Shown here: positions 32,507-41,289 of the stretch, one piece after another
Numbering within the stretch: the stretch's first letter is position 1
Layout: every line of letters begins with the position of its first letter
Source: Clostridiales bacterium
GTDB lineage: Bacteria > Bacillota > Clostridia > Christensenellales > Aristaeellaceae
Reading direction: 5' to 3'
Assembly: GCA_024684375.1 (NCBI GenBank)
Contig: JAIKWZ010000057.1
Coordinates: 1 to 57,976 of the forward strand
DNA: 57,976 bases
Made by a program: the position numbers and the translations under genes
Notes under the pieces: model-generated
The model's input: the letters and a program-made list of their open reading frames with translations, nothing else
The model's database searches: none
Told to the model about the DNA's origin: nothing

Positions 32507-33520
32507 TTACAGGATGTCGATCCAGTCGTCAACGTTTTCGGCGGTAAAGCCGAAGAGCTTGTTCAGGTACAGGATCAGGCCGCCGTCGTCAGAGGGGATG
32601 ACTTCCAGGCCCTCAAAGCCGGGCACGTCGATGGTGGTGCCTTCTTCAGCCTTGAACTCGCCGTTTACCATGGCAACGCCTACATAAGCGGTCACGTAGC
32701 CCAGATCGATAGGACTCCACAGGAAGGTGGCGTCAGCAACGCCGCCCTTGATGTACTCAGCCATGTCGTGGGCGAGAGTGAGGCCGGTCATCTTGATCTG
32801 GCCCACTTTGCCTTCGTCCATGATGCACTTGGCTACCGCGGGTCCGCCGTTGGTGGTGGGCACGATCAGGCCTTTCAGATCGGGATATTTGTCAATCAGG
32901 CTCTTGGTCACGTCGTAGCTCTTAGTGTAGTCGTCGTCGCCGTACACTACGCCCAGGTACTCGATCTTGGAGTACTTCTCGTTGGTCTTGAGTTCTTCTT
33001 CGATGAAGCCGATCCACAGGTTCTGGTTGGGAGCGGTGGCGCCGGCGGACACGATGGCCAACTGGCCTTCATAGCCGATGCTCTCGGCGATGCTCTCGAG
33101 CTGCTGTACGCCGATCGCCTTGGCGCCCGCGGGCTCAACGTCCAGGTCGCGGCCTTCGGCGTCGACCTTGGCGTCCCAGCTCAGCACCACGATGCCCTGC
33201 GCGCGGGCTTCGTTGCACACATCGACCAGGCCGGCGGCGTCATTGGCAGAGATGCACAGTACGTCTACGCCCATGTCGATGTAGTTGCGGATGATGCGCT
33301 CCTGGCCGTCGTTGGAGCTGTCTTCAGGACCGTCGTGTACGAACTCGAAACCGAGTTCTTCAGCCGCCTTGGCAAAGCCGTCCACACCAGCCTGGAAGTA
33401 CGCGTTGCCGCTCTGCTTGTAAACGATGCCGATGGTGAGGCCTTCGCCGGCCTTCTCGGCAACAGCCATAAGGGACAGGCTCAGCACCAGAGCCAGTACG
33501 ATCGCAAGGATCTTCTTCAT
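32507..33520 (-). CDS. Sugar-binding protein of rhamnose/AI-2/ribose-type ABC importer
   Basis: 337 residues from ATG 33520 (GGAGGAAAACCC upstream). Signal peptide MKKILAIVLALVLSLSLMAVA-E has no cysteine, hence no lipid anchor. A periplasmic-binding-protein-like type 1 fold (RbsB/LsrB/RhaS) is shown by TIGIVYKQSGNAYFQAGVDG, YIDMGVDVLCISANDAAGL, and TKSLIDKYPDLKGLIVPTT. The neighbouring permeases and ATPase complete the transporter. Rhamnose, autoinducer-2 or another monosaccharide are all possible; the sequence does not decide. Confidence 0.9.
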   Translation of the reverse strand: MKKILAIVLALVLSLSLMAVAEKAGEGLTIGIVYKQSGNAYFQAGVDGFAKAAEELGFEFVHDGPEDSSNDGQERIIRNYIDMGVDVLCISANDAAGLVDVCNEARAQGIVVLSWDAKVDAEGRDLDVEPAGAKAIGVQQLESIAESIGYEGQLAIVSAGATAPNQNLWIGFIEEELKTNEKYSKIEYLGVVYGDDDYTKSYDVTKSLIDKYPDLKGLIVPTTNGGPAVAKCIMDEGKVGQIKMTGLTLAHDMAEYIKGGVADATFLWSPIDLGYVTAYVGVAMVNGEFKAEEGTTIDVPGFEGLEVIPSDDGGLILYLNKLFGFTAENVDDWIDIL

Positions 33521-33586
33521 TGGGTTTTCCTCCATTTGTTATTTTTTCACCGGACGTGCCGGGGAAATTCGCTTGTGACAGGCGCG

Positions 33587-34675
33587 CTATTTGAGCTGCG
33601 CCTGGGCGTGCTGGCGCCTTAGCCTGCGGAAATTGGACAGATCCTCCAGCAGGTTAGGCAGCAGACTGAACACTATAAGCACCGCGCCGACAGCCAGGTT
33701 CACAGTGCTGTCCGGCAGACCGAACACGGTGCCCAGGCCCTTTTTCATCACGCCGAATATGATAACGGAAAGTATCAGGCCGATTATGTTGCCCTTGCCG
33801 CCGCCGGTGGAGAATCCGCCAAGCACCGCTACGGCGATGGCGTACATCTCGTACCCAACCATGGCGTCCGCGCGCACGGTGGCGGACACGCTGCCCACGT
33901 AGAACATGGCGGACAGCGCTGAGGTGACACCGCAGATCACGAACATGCTCAGCTCGAACCGGTCCACCCTTATGCCCGAATAGCGGGAGGTGACCCGGTT
34001 GGTGCCTATGGCGAAGAGCTTGCGGCCGCCCGTGGTCAGGTGAAGGAATACGAAGAATACCGCGGCCAGCAGCAGGAACCAGATCAGCATGGTGGGGATG
34101 GACAGGTCGCCCAGGGTGATGGAACCGTTGTACAGCTTTTTGAAACCCACCCACACGGTGTCATCCTTATACTGCAGCGTTTCGCCTCCCAGCAGCAGGT
34201 AACAAAAGCCTCTGTAGAACAGCTGGGTGCCCAGGGTGATTATCATGGGGAACAGCTCCCTGAAGCGGGTGACCAGAAAGCCGTTCAAAAACCCACACGC
34301 CGCGCCGGTCATCACGCAGCACAGTATCGCCAGCGCCAGCGCCAGGCCCGGCGCCATGACCTTTTTGAAGGGGCCGTACACCGTGCCCATAACGGAAGCG
34401 GACAGGGCGGCGATGGCGCCCACGGAGATGTCTATGTCTCCCATGCCAAGTATCAGGGCCATGCCCAGGGCCATGAAGCTGTACAGCAGGTACGGCCCCA
34501 TGCCGTTGAGCATCTTGGTAAAGTTGAATACGTCGGTAGCCTTGCGGCCCTTGGCAAGCTTGGCTGCCTGCAGGGAGGCGTCCTTGGCGTCGAATACCAG
34601 CCACAGCGCTACAAGCAGCACCACAAGCATGGTCTCCCAGCGGAGGAGATGTGACAGAGCTTTTTTGGCTTTCAT
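33587..34675 (-). CDS. RbsC/RhaP-type sugar ABC permease (1)
   Basis: 362 residues with about 9 helices. Motifs of the BPD_transp_2 (RbsC) family: MALGMALILGMGDIDISVGAI near the middle, FLNGFLVTRFRELFPMIITLGT, and GGFSTGGGKGNIIGL. The ATG directly follows the stop of the preceding permease (TAA then ATG), so translation is coupled. It carries a longer hydrophilic N-terminal segment (AKLAKGRKATDVFNFT) than its partner. Confidence 0.92.
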   Translation of the reverse strand: MKAKKALSHLLRWETMLVVLLVALWLVFDAKDASLQAAKLAKGRKATDVFNFTKMLNGMGPYLLYSFMALGMALILGMGDIDISVGAIAALSASVMGTVYGPFKKVMAPGLALALAILCCVMTGAACGFLNGFLVTRFRELFPMIITLGTQLFYRGFCYLLLGGETLQYKDDTVWVGFKKLYNGSITLGDLSIPTMLIWFLLLAAVFFVFLHLTTGGRKLFAIGTNRVTSRYSGIRVDRFELSMFVICGVTSALSAMFYVGSVSATVRADAMVGYEMYAIAVAVLGGFSTGGGKGNIIGLILSVIIFGVMKKGLGTVFGLPDSTVNLAVGAVLIVFSLLPNLLEDLSNFRRLRRQHAQAQLK

Positions 34676-35704
34676 TTAGATGTCCCTCCCCTTGAGATTG
34701 CGCTTCGTGGCGGCGCGCTGCAGAAGCACGTTGAGCAGTATGGCCATCAGGATCAGTATGCCTTTAAAGAACTCCTTCATCATGGTGGCGTTCATGAACA
34801 GCTGAGGTATGGCGCTGTCTATGGTGGCTATGAGCAGGGCGCCTATCACCACGCCCGTGATCTTGCCGTAGCCTCCCATTACAGACACGCCGCCCAGCAC
34901 GCACGCGGCGATGACGTACATCTCCTGGCCGTTAGCGGCGCCCTTTTCTATGGCGTTGTAGTAGCCCAGGCGCATTATGCCTGCCATGCCTGCCATGCCG
35001 CCGCAGATCACGTGGGCCAGCACTTTGATCCACTTGACCTTGACACCTCTCATGCGGGCGGCTTCCTCATTGGAGCCGGTGGCGTATATGGAGCGGCCTA
35101 CGGGGGTGTATTTCAGGAACAGGCCCATGATCACCACCACCGCCAGGGCGATGTACACTATCACGGGGATGCCGAGGTACTCGTGGAGTATAAATTCCTT
35201 GAAGTAGTCCGTAAGGTCTATGCGGGCGATCTTGTTCATGCCCAGTATGAAGTCCATGGGTATCAGCGCCCGGGCCAGGTAAGTCATGCCCAGGGTGACG
35301 ATTATGGGCAGCACCCGACCGAAGGACATAACCGCGCCGTTCACGAAACCGATCAGCGCGCCCACGCCGATGCCGATGGCGAACATACCTATCATGGAGG
35401 AGATCTTGCTGTCGCGCATCAGCACGCCCGCTATGGCCGCGGCCAGCTCCAGCACTGCGGCTACCGAGATGTCTATGGAGCCTATCAGCAGCACGCACAG
35501 CATACCGGATGCCATGACCAGGTTCATGGAGCTGTTTTTGAGTATATTCATGTAGTTGCCGCTGAAATATCCCGGCACGGCTATGGACACGCCTGCCAGC
35601 AGCAACACGAGCACGCCTAAAAGGGGTATCTCCCTGTGCTCTATCACGAAGGAAAGCAGGTTGAAACCGCCCGCGCGCCCGTTCTTTACAGGTTTCTTAT
35701 CCAC
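34676..35704 (-). CDS. RbsC/RhaQ-type sugar ABC permease (2)
   Basis: 342 residues. MLCVLLIGSIDISVAAVLEL, GFVNGAVMSFGRVLPIIVTLGM and VLGGVSVMGGYGKITGVVIG are typical of RbsC-like permeases. Two different permeases instead of a homodimer is the arrangement of RhaPQ and LsrCD systems. The start is 2 bp after the ATPase stop. Confidence 0.92.
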   Translation of the reverse strand: MDKKPVKNGRAGGFNLLSFVIEHREIPLLGVLVLLLAGVSIAVPGYFSGNYMNILKNSSMNLVMASGMLCVLLIGSIDISVAAVLELAAAIAGVLMRDSKISSMIGMFAIGIGVGALIGFVNGAVMSFGRVLPIIVTLGMTYLARALIPMDFILGMNKIARIDLTDYFKEFILHEYLGIPVIVYIALAVVVIMGLFLKYTPVGRSIYATGSNEEAARMRGVKVKWIKVLAHVICGGMAGMAGIMRLGYYNAIEKGAANGQEMYVIAACVLGGVSVMGGYGKITGVVIGALLIATIDSAIPQLFMNATMMKEFFKGILILMAILLNVLLQRAATKRNLKGRDI

Positions 35705-35706
35705 TG

Positions 35707-37218
35707 TCAGGCCGTCCTTTCCTGGGGCATGGCCGCCTCAAGTATTTGCTGTTGGGTCAGGTCCTTTACATTCGTGAACTCTTTGGTCACGCGCCCTTCG
35801 CTCATCACATATATCCGGTCGGACATGTTCATAACTTCCGGCATTTCACTGGAGATCATCAAAATGCCCACGCCCTGCGAGGCAAGTTCCGCCATAAGCT
35901 CGTATATGGCGGCTTTGCTGCCTATGTCCACGCCTTTGGTGGGTTCATCAAGTATGATTATGCGGCTTGAGGCAGCCAGCTGCTTGCCTATGACCACCTT
36001 CTGCTGGTTGCCGCCCGACAGCGTCCCCGCCGCGGTCTCCACGTCGGGAGCTTTTATGGCCAGCTGGTCCTTTTCCTTATTGGAGATGCTGCGTTCCGAC
36101 TTGCCCGAGAGGAACAGTTTTGCCTTTGAACATTTGTCGATTATGGGCAGGGTGATATTGCGGTTTATGCTCCACGGCAAAAGCAGGCCTTGCTTCTGCC
36201 GGTCTTCGGGCAGCAGGCCTATGCCGTTGTCCATTGAATCCCTGGGGTCCCTGAAATGCTGAGGTTTTCCTTCCACGGTAACAGTGCCGCTGTCAAAGCG
36301 GGTGACGCCGCACACCGCTTCAACTACCTCCGTGCGTCCCGCGCCCACAAGTCCGGTAAGGCCTACTATCTCTCCGGCGCGCAGGGTGAAGGATACATCC
36401 TTGAAGTAGCCCGTGCGGCTCAGATGCTCGACCTTGAGTATCTCCTCGCCGGGGTGGGGATCCCTTTCTGGATAGTAATGCTCTATGGCGTGGCCCACCA
36501 TGTGGTGCACCAGCAGGCTTTCGTTCACCTCGTCTATGCCCCAGGTGCCTATGTAATGGGCGTCACGGAACACGGTGCAGCGGTCCGCCAGGCCGAAGAT
36601 ATCCTCGAAACGGTGCGAGATCAGGATTATGGCCACGCCCTTGTCCCTCAGGCCTCGGGCGATGGAGTAAAGTTCCTCGCTCTCTTTTTTGCTGAGCGCC
36701 GCCGTAGGTTCGTCCATTATCAGTATGCGGGCGTTCTGGCTCAACGCTTTGGCGATCTCGATCATCTGCTGCTGGGCCACGCTCAGCGAGCCCACTGACG
36801 CGTTTGGAGAAAAGTTCGCGCCTATCTCGTCCAGCAGTTTCTGCGCCGCGCGGCGGGCTTTTATCCAGGACACGAAAGGACCTGTCTTGAACTCGTGGCC
36901 TATAAAAATGTTTTCGGCCACGGACAGGTCCGGATACGACGCTGCGTGCTGGTAGATTGCCGCTATACCGTGATGGATGGCTACGTTGGGGTTGGACATC
37001 ACTATGGGTCTGCCGTCAAGGATTATCTCCCCGCCGTCGGGCTGGTGCACACCGGTAAGCACCTTTATGAAGGTGGACTTGCCCGCGCCGTTCTCGCCCA
37101 CTATGGCGTGGATCTCGCCGGGGCGCAGGTCAAAGCTCACCCCGTCCAGTGCCCTGACGCCCGGGAATATCTTGGTTATGTTCCGCATTTCCAGCAGCGG
37201 CTGAGAGGCCTGGGGCAT
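35707..37218 (-). CDS. Sugar ABC ATPase with two nucleotide-binding domains (RbsA/RhaT type)
   Basis: 503 residues from ATG 37218, chosen over ATG 37224 because GGAGGG is 6 nt upstream of it. Domain 1 has Walker A GENGAGKST, signature LSVAQQQMIEIAKAL and Walker B LIMDEPTAAL. Domain 2 has the usual degenerate Walker A GLVGAGRTEV with signature LSGGNQQKV and IILDEPTKGVD. This tandem form defines the monosaccharide importer family. First gene of the operon, behind a good promoter. Confidence 0.94.
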   Translation of the reverse strand: MPQASQPLLEMRNITKIFPGVRALDGVSFDLRPGEIHAIVGENGAGKSTFIKVLTGVHQPDGGEIILDGRPIVMSNPNVAIHHGIAAIYQHAASYPDLSVAENIFIGHEFKTGPFVSWIKARRAAQKLLDEIGANFSPNASVGSLSVAQQQMIEIAKALSQNARILIMDEPTAALSKKESEELYSIARGLRDKGVAIILISHRFEDIFGLADRCTVFRDAHYIGTWGIDEVNESLLVHHMVGHAIEHYYPERDPHPGEEILKVEHLSRTGYFKDVSFTLRAGEIVGLTGLVGAGRTEVVEAVCGVTRFDSGTVTVEGKPQHFRDPRDSMDNGIGLLPEDRQKQGLLLPWSINRNITLPIIDKCSKAKLFLSGKSERSISNKEKDQLAIKAPDVETAAGTLSGGNQQKVVIGKQLAASSRIIILDEPTKGVDIGSKAAIYELMAELASQGVGILMISSEMPEVMNMSDRIYVMSEGRVTKEFTNVKDLTQQQILEAAMPQERTA

Positions 37219-37247
37219 ACGCATCCCTCCATTATCATTGTGAGATG

Positions 37248-37277
37248 ATTTTAACATAAATCGCATTTTATTGTCAA
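37248..37277 (-). promoter_or_regulatory. Promoter of the monosaccharide importer operon
   Basis: Minus strand: -35 TTGACA (37272-37277), 18-nt spacer, -10 TAAAAT (37248-37253), 30 nt upstream of the ATPase start. Confidence 0.75.
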
Positions 37278-37448
37278 TCTGTATTTGTTTTGACCGCGGC
37301 GGTCCCGGGGGATGTGAAAGCTTATATGGCGTTGGACTTGCTTAAACATCCGGACCGTGATGATGACCCGGAGCGCAGCCCGCTTTCGGTTTTTTTGCCT
37401 TCGCCCGATCGATTTGCGCTCAGGCTCTATGCTATGGTCCCGAGGATA

Positions 37449-37457
37449 TGCTATAAT
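37449..37457 (+). promoter_or_regulatory. Extended -10 promoter for the GH130 operon
   Basis: TGCTATAAT combines a TGn extension with a consensus TATAAT (37452-37457), about 48 nt before the GH130 start. No good -35 is present, which extended -10 promoters can tolerate. Confidence 0.55.
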
Positions 37458-37504
37458 ACGCTTATGAAGGAAAGATTCAGGCTCCGCGGAGCGCTGAAGG
37501 AAAG

Positions 37505-38539
37505 GTGACAGATATACCAAACGACGAACTCAGATCGCTCCCCTGCGTGACGCGCTGGCCGGGCAATCCCGTGCTGACCGCCTCTCAGGTGCCCTACGAT
37601 TCCGCGCTGGTGTTCAACGCGGGCGTCATCCGCTGGAGGGACGGCTACGCGGTGGCCTTCCGCAACGACTACGGCTGCACCGAAGCCGAGTGGGCGGAGG
37701 GCAAAAGGTTCAGGGGGACCAATATAGGCCTCGCTTTCAGCAGGGACGGCATCAACTGGAAAGTGGAAGACGAGCCCGTGTTCCACATGGAGGACGCGGA
37801 GATCCAGCGCGTCTACGACCCGCGCCTGACCGTGATAGGCGGGGAGGCGTTCATGACCTTCGCGGTGGACACGCACCACGGCCTGAGGGGCGGCATCGCC
37901 CGCACGGACGACCTTGTGCATTACGAGGTCGTGTCCATGAGCGTGCCAGACAACCGAAATATGGTGCTGTTCCCGGAGAAAATAAACGGCATGTACCTGC
38001 GCCTGGAGCGCCCGATGCCGGTATACAGCAGGGGAGGAAAGGACCGATTCGACATCTGGATCAGCGAGAGCCCGGACCTGGTGTACTGGGGCCGCAGCGA
38101 GCTTTTGGCGGGGGTGGAGGACTTCCCCTGGGCCAACGACAAGATCGGCCCCGGCGCGCCGCCCGTGAAGACTGACAGGGGCTGGCTGGTATTCACGCAC
38201 GCCGTCGACCGCGACGATTCGCGCGGAAAGCACGGCTGGGAAAACAAGTGGCCCAAGCGCTACTGCGCGGGCGTGATGCTGCTGGACCTTAAAGATCCCC
38301 GCCGCGTGCTGGGCGTCTGCCGCCGGCCGCTCATAGCGCCCGAAGCGCCCTACGAGACCGAATACGGCTTCCGCACCAACACGGTTTTCCCGACCGCGGC
38401 GATACTTGAGGACGAAGGCACGGTGAAGATATACTACGGCGCGGCCGATACGTCGGTGGCGCTGGCGACAGCCAGGGCGGAGGACCTGATACAGGCGTGC
38501 CTGGAAGGCGGGCCGAGAAAGCCCGTACAGCTCCCGTGA
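37505..38539 (+). CDS. GH130-type glycosidase/phosphorylase
   Basis: 344 residues from GTG 37505 (GAAGGAAA just upstream). A five-bladed beta-propeller pattern is seen: VFNAGVIRWRDGYAVAFRND, then GLAFSRDGINWK, and the key RVYDPRLTVIGGEAFMTFAV (the Asp in YDPR is the family's catalytic acid position). GPGAPPVKTDRGWLVFTHAV and TVFPTAAILEDEGTVKIYYG complete the family pattern. Most GH130 members phosphorolyse beta-mannosides in the cytoplasm. No signal peptide here. Divergent from the sugar importer, which may supply its substrate. Confidence 0.85.
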   Translation: MTDIPNDELRSLPCVTRWPGNPVLTASQVPYDSALVFNAGVIRWRDGYAVAFRNDYGCTEAEWAEGKRFRGTNIGLAFSRDGINWKVEDEPVFHMEDAEIQRVYDPRLTVIGGEAFMTFAVDTHHGLRGGIARTDDLVHYEVVSMSVPDNRNMVLFPEKINGMYLRLERPMPVYSRGGKDRFDIWISESPDLVYWGRSELLAGVEDFPWANDKIGPGAPPVKTDRGWLVFTHAVDRDDSRGKHGWENKWPKRYCAGVMLLDLKDPRRVLGVCRRPLIAPEAPYETEYGFRTNTVFPTAAILEDEGTVKIYYGAADTSVALATARAEDLIQACLEGGPRKPVQLP

Positions 38540-38570
38540 CCGGAGCATTCACTTAAAAGGAGCCGGAGAT

Positions 38571-40136
38571 ATGGACAGGCTTATCATCAGGGGCGGCACG
38601 GTGGTTGACGGCACAGGCAGGCCGCGCTTCCGGGCGGACGTGGAGGTCTCGGGGGGCGTGATCACGGCGGTAGGCGATCTGGCGCCCTCAGGCGCTTCGG
38701 ACAGAGTGCTGGACGCGGACGGGTTCATCGTCGCGCCGGGCTTTATCGACGCCCACTCGCACTCGGACACGGCGTTTTTGAGGGACGATTCCGGCGCGTC
38801 CAAGCTGTATCAGGGCGTCACCACCGAGATAAGCGGCAACTGCGGCTCCAGTCCCTTCCCTTACGCGCATCCCTCATATGGCGAGAAGGAGTGGCGCAGT
38901 GCCTCCTTCGGTGAGTTTTATGACAGGTTCGTCAGAGAAAAGCGCTTTATGGGAGTGAACCAGGCGCTGCTGGTCGGGCACGGCACCCTGAGAAAGCGCG
39001 TGGTGGGCGAGCAGGCAAGGAAAGCCACGCAGGCGGAGCTCGAGCAGATGGAGCGGCTGCTGAGACAGAGCCTTACCGAAGGCGCCTGGGGGCTGTCGCT
39101 GGGGCTTGAGTACGCTCCGGGCTGCTTCGCGGACGCGGATGAAATGAGCTTCCTGGCGGGGACTGTCAGGGAGTTCGGCGGCACGGTCACCTGCCATATG
39201 CGCAGCGAAGGACCGCGCATAGACGAAGCAATAGACGAGCTCGCCCATGTGGGCAGGACTTCGGGGGCGCACGTGCACATCTCCCACCTTAAAATGGACA
39301 ACTTCCGGGTGCACGGCCGGGCGCGGGAAGTATGGCAGCATATCGAGAACGCGCGCGCGGGCGGAGTGGACCTGAGCGCGGACGTGTATCCTTACGCCGC
39401 GTCCTCCACAACGCTGACTATCCGCTGTCCCGAATGGAGCCTGGACGGAGGCGACGAGGCGCTCTTAAGGCGGCTCGCGGGGCCGGATAGGGAAGAGATC
39501 GTGCGGGGCATCCGCGAGCATTATCCCACCGCCGAAAGGGCGGACACCTGCCTTTTCAGCGACTCCGGAGGCTTGTGGCCCGGGATAGAGGGCAGGACGC
39601 TCAGGCAGGTGGCGGAAGAAGATCTGGGCACGAACGATTACGCCGAAGCCGCCGCGCGGGTGATAGAGAAAACGCGGGGCAGGGCGTGGTGCGTGTTTTT
39701 CGTGATGAGCGAAGAGGACATGGAGTATTTCCTGTCGCGGGACGTGAGCGTGGGCTCGGACGGGAGGGCGCTGAGCGCCGACCCCAAAAAGGTCGCGGGC
39801 AGGCCCAATCCCCGCTCCTACGGGGCGATGGCGGAGTTTTTCCGCCTGGCGCGGGAAAAACGTATGTGTACGCTTGAAGAGGCGGTGAACCGCGTGACGC
39901 TCAGGACCGCGCGGCGCTTCGGCATTTCCGACAGGGGAGTCATCCTGCCGGGCATGGCGGCGGACCTCACCGTGTTCGACCCGCTGGAGATAGCGCCCCG
40001 GGCGACCTACCTTGACCCCGTGCGCGCGGCGAAGGGAGTGCGCCATGTGGTGATGAACGGGCGCGTCGCGCTGGAAAACGGCGCGCAGAGCGCAGAGCGC
40101 TGCGGTGTCCTGCTGCGCCGAAGGAATACTCTCTGA
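38571..40136 (+). CDS. D-aminoacylase / N-acyl-D-amino-acid deacylase-like amidohydrolase
   Basis: 521 residues; AAAAGGAGCC 9 nt upstream. Metal-dependent amidohydrolase of the D-aminoacylase group: HSHSD at 62-66, GVTTEISGNCGSSPFP, His in TCHMRSEG and HISHLKMDN, YPYAASSTTLTIR, and GSDGRALSADP with the catalytic Asp. These enzymes free D-amino acids from N-acyl forms. Beside a glycosidase it might process amide-linked groups of cell-wall or glycan material, but this is speculation. Confidence 0.9.
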   Translation: MDRLIIRGGTVVDGTGRPRFRADVEVSGGVITAVGDLAPSGASDRVLDADGFIVAPGFIDAHSHSDTAFLRDDSGASKLYQGVTTEISGNCGSSPFPYAHPSYGEKEWRSASFGEFYDRFVREKRFMGVNQALLVGHGTLRKRVVGEQARKATQAELEQMERLLRQSLTEGAWGLSLGLEYAPGCFADADEMSFLAGTVREFGGTVTCHMRSEGPRIDEAIDELAHVGRTSGAHVHISHLKMDNFRVHGRAREVWQHIENARAGGVDLSADVYPYAASSTTLTIRCPEWSLDGGDEALLRRLAGPDREEIVRGIREHYPTAERADTCLFSDSGGLWPGIEGRTLRQVAEEDLGTNDYAEAAARVIEKTRGRAWCVFFVMSEEDMEYFLSRDVSVGSDGRALSADPKKVAGRPNPRSYGAMAEFFRLAREKRMCTLEEAVNRVTLRTARRFGISDRGVILPGMAADLTVFDPLEIAPRATYLDPVRAAKGVRHVVMNGRVALENGAQSAERCGVLLRRRNTL

Positions 40137-40151
40137 GAAAGGTGTTGCTGT

Positions 40152-41102
40152 ATGACGGCAGTGTATATAGCCCTGATACTCGTAACTGTCCTGCTCGCGG
40201 CGGCGTACGGGGTGTACAGGTTCGTGTTTTATTCGCCCAACCGTACGCAGAACACAGATCTGAACCTCCCCGTTTCGGAGCAGCTGGAGCCCTTGAGCGG
40301 CACGATCAAAGATATGATCCGCGCCCTGGCCGCCCTGCCCTTCGAAACGGTCCAGACCGTCTCCCGTGACGGGCTCACGCTCAGGGGCGGCTATTACCAT
40401 AACAGGGACGGCGCGCCCCTCGCGATACTCTTCCATGGCTACAGGGGCACGCCATGCCGGGACTTTTCAGGCGGCGCGCGGGCCTACCTGGACATGGGCT
40501 TCAACCTGCTCATGATACGGCAGCGGGCGCACTGCGACAGCCAGGGCCACTCGATCACCTTCGGCGTAAGGGAGAGGGAGGACGCGCTGTGCTGGACAGA
40601 CTGGGCGCTCGGACGCTTCGGGAAAGCCACGGACATCGTACTGTGCGGCATTTCGATGGGGGCGGCGACCGTGCTTATGGCGTCTGAACTCCCCCTGCCC
40701 GCGAACGTGAAGGGCATAGTGGCGGACTGTCCCTACATAAGCCCCAAAGAGATAATCATGAAGGTGTGCCGGGACATGAAGCTGCCCGCGCGCCCGCTCT
40801 GGCCGCTGGTCTGGCTGGCCGCCCGCCTGTTCGCGCGCTTCGACCCGAACGCCGCGGACGCTGCCCGGGCCGTCACGCGTACGCCCGTGCCCGTACTGCT
40901 CATCCACGGGGAGGACGACCGCTTCGTCCCCTGCGATATGGGGCGCAGGATCGCCGACGCGAACCCCCGCATGGTGGAACTTCACACCTTCCCGGACGCG
41001 GGCCACGGCCTGAGCTTTCTAATAGACAAGCCGCGCTACGAACGCCTCACGCGGGGATTCTTTGCCCGCGTGCTCGGGCCGGATAAGCCGGGACCCGACT
41101 GA
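40152..41102 (+). CDS. Membrane-anchored alpha/beta hydrolase
   Basis: 316 residues; AAAGGTGTTG upstream. One N-terminal helix (MTAVYIALILVTVLLAAAYG), then an alpha/beta-hydrolase fold: oxyanion region LFHGYRGTPCRD, nucleophile elbow CGISMGAATVL, Asp in IHGEDDRFVPC and His in DAGHGLSFL. This resembles the YqkD/BEM46-like serine hydrolases of Gram-positives. Substrate unknown. It closes the GH130 operon. Confidence 0.88.
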   Translation: MTAVYIALILVTVLLAAAYGVYRFVFYSPNRTQNTDLNLPVSEQLEPLSGTIKDMIRALAALPFETVQTVSRDGLTLRGGYYHNRDGAPLAILFHGYRGTPCRDFSGGARAYLDMGFNLLMIRQRAHCDSQGHSITFGVREREDALCWTDWALGRFGKATDIVLCGISMGAATVLMASELPLPANVKGIVADCPYISPKEIIMKVCRDMKLPARPLWPLVWLAARLFARFDPNAADAARAVTRTPVPVLLIHGEDDRFVPCDMGRRIADANPRMVELHTFPDAGHGLSFLIDKPRYERLTRGFFARVLGPDKPGPD

Positions 41103-41115
41103 AACGCGAAAAAGA

Positions 41116-41142
41116 AAAGGCGCCCCGGAGGGGCGCCTTTTT
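41116..41142 (+). terminator. Terminator of the GH130 operon
   Basis: AAAGGCGCCCC, loop GGA, GGGGCGCCTTT, then TT. A perfect 11-bp stem 13 nt after the hydrolase stop. Confidence 0.9.
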
Positions 41143-41245
41143 CGGCGGGATATCCGCGGGCCCTGTTCGGGAAACGGGCGGATATCCGATATATTGCATT
41201 ACGTAAGGGGCCGCCGGCAGGCCGCGCTCACGCGGTCGCACGCCG
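41141..41245 (-). pseudogene. Decayed partial copy of the secreted-protein gene at 43902-44741
   Basis: About 91 bp here align with 43876-43966, the 3' end and downstream flank of the secreted-protein gene, at roughly 80% identity by eye. Both translate on the minus strand to YIGYPPVS then stop. Upstream of that, the remnant jumps to GACCGCGTGAGCGCGG, which in the intact gene lies about 600 bp nearer the start. The shared CGCGG at the junction suggests an internal deletion by microhomology. Confidence 0.55.
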
Positions 41246-41289
41246 AGAAAAACCATCCCCGTTATATCGGCCTCCCGCCAAAAGTGTGG

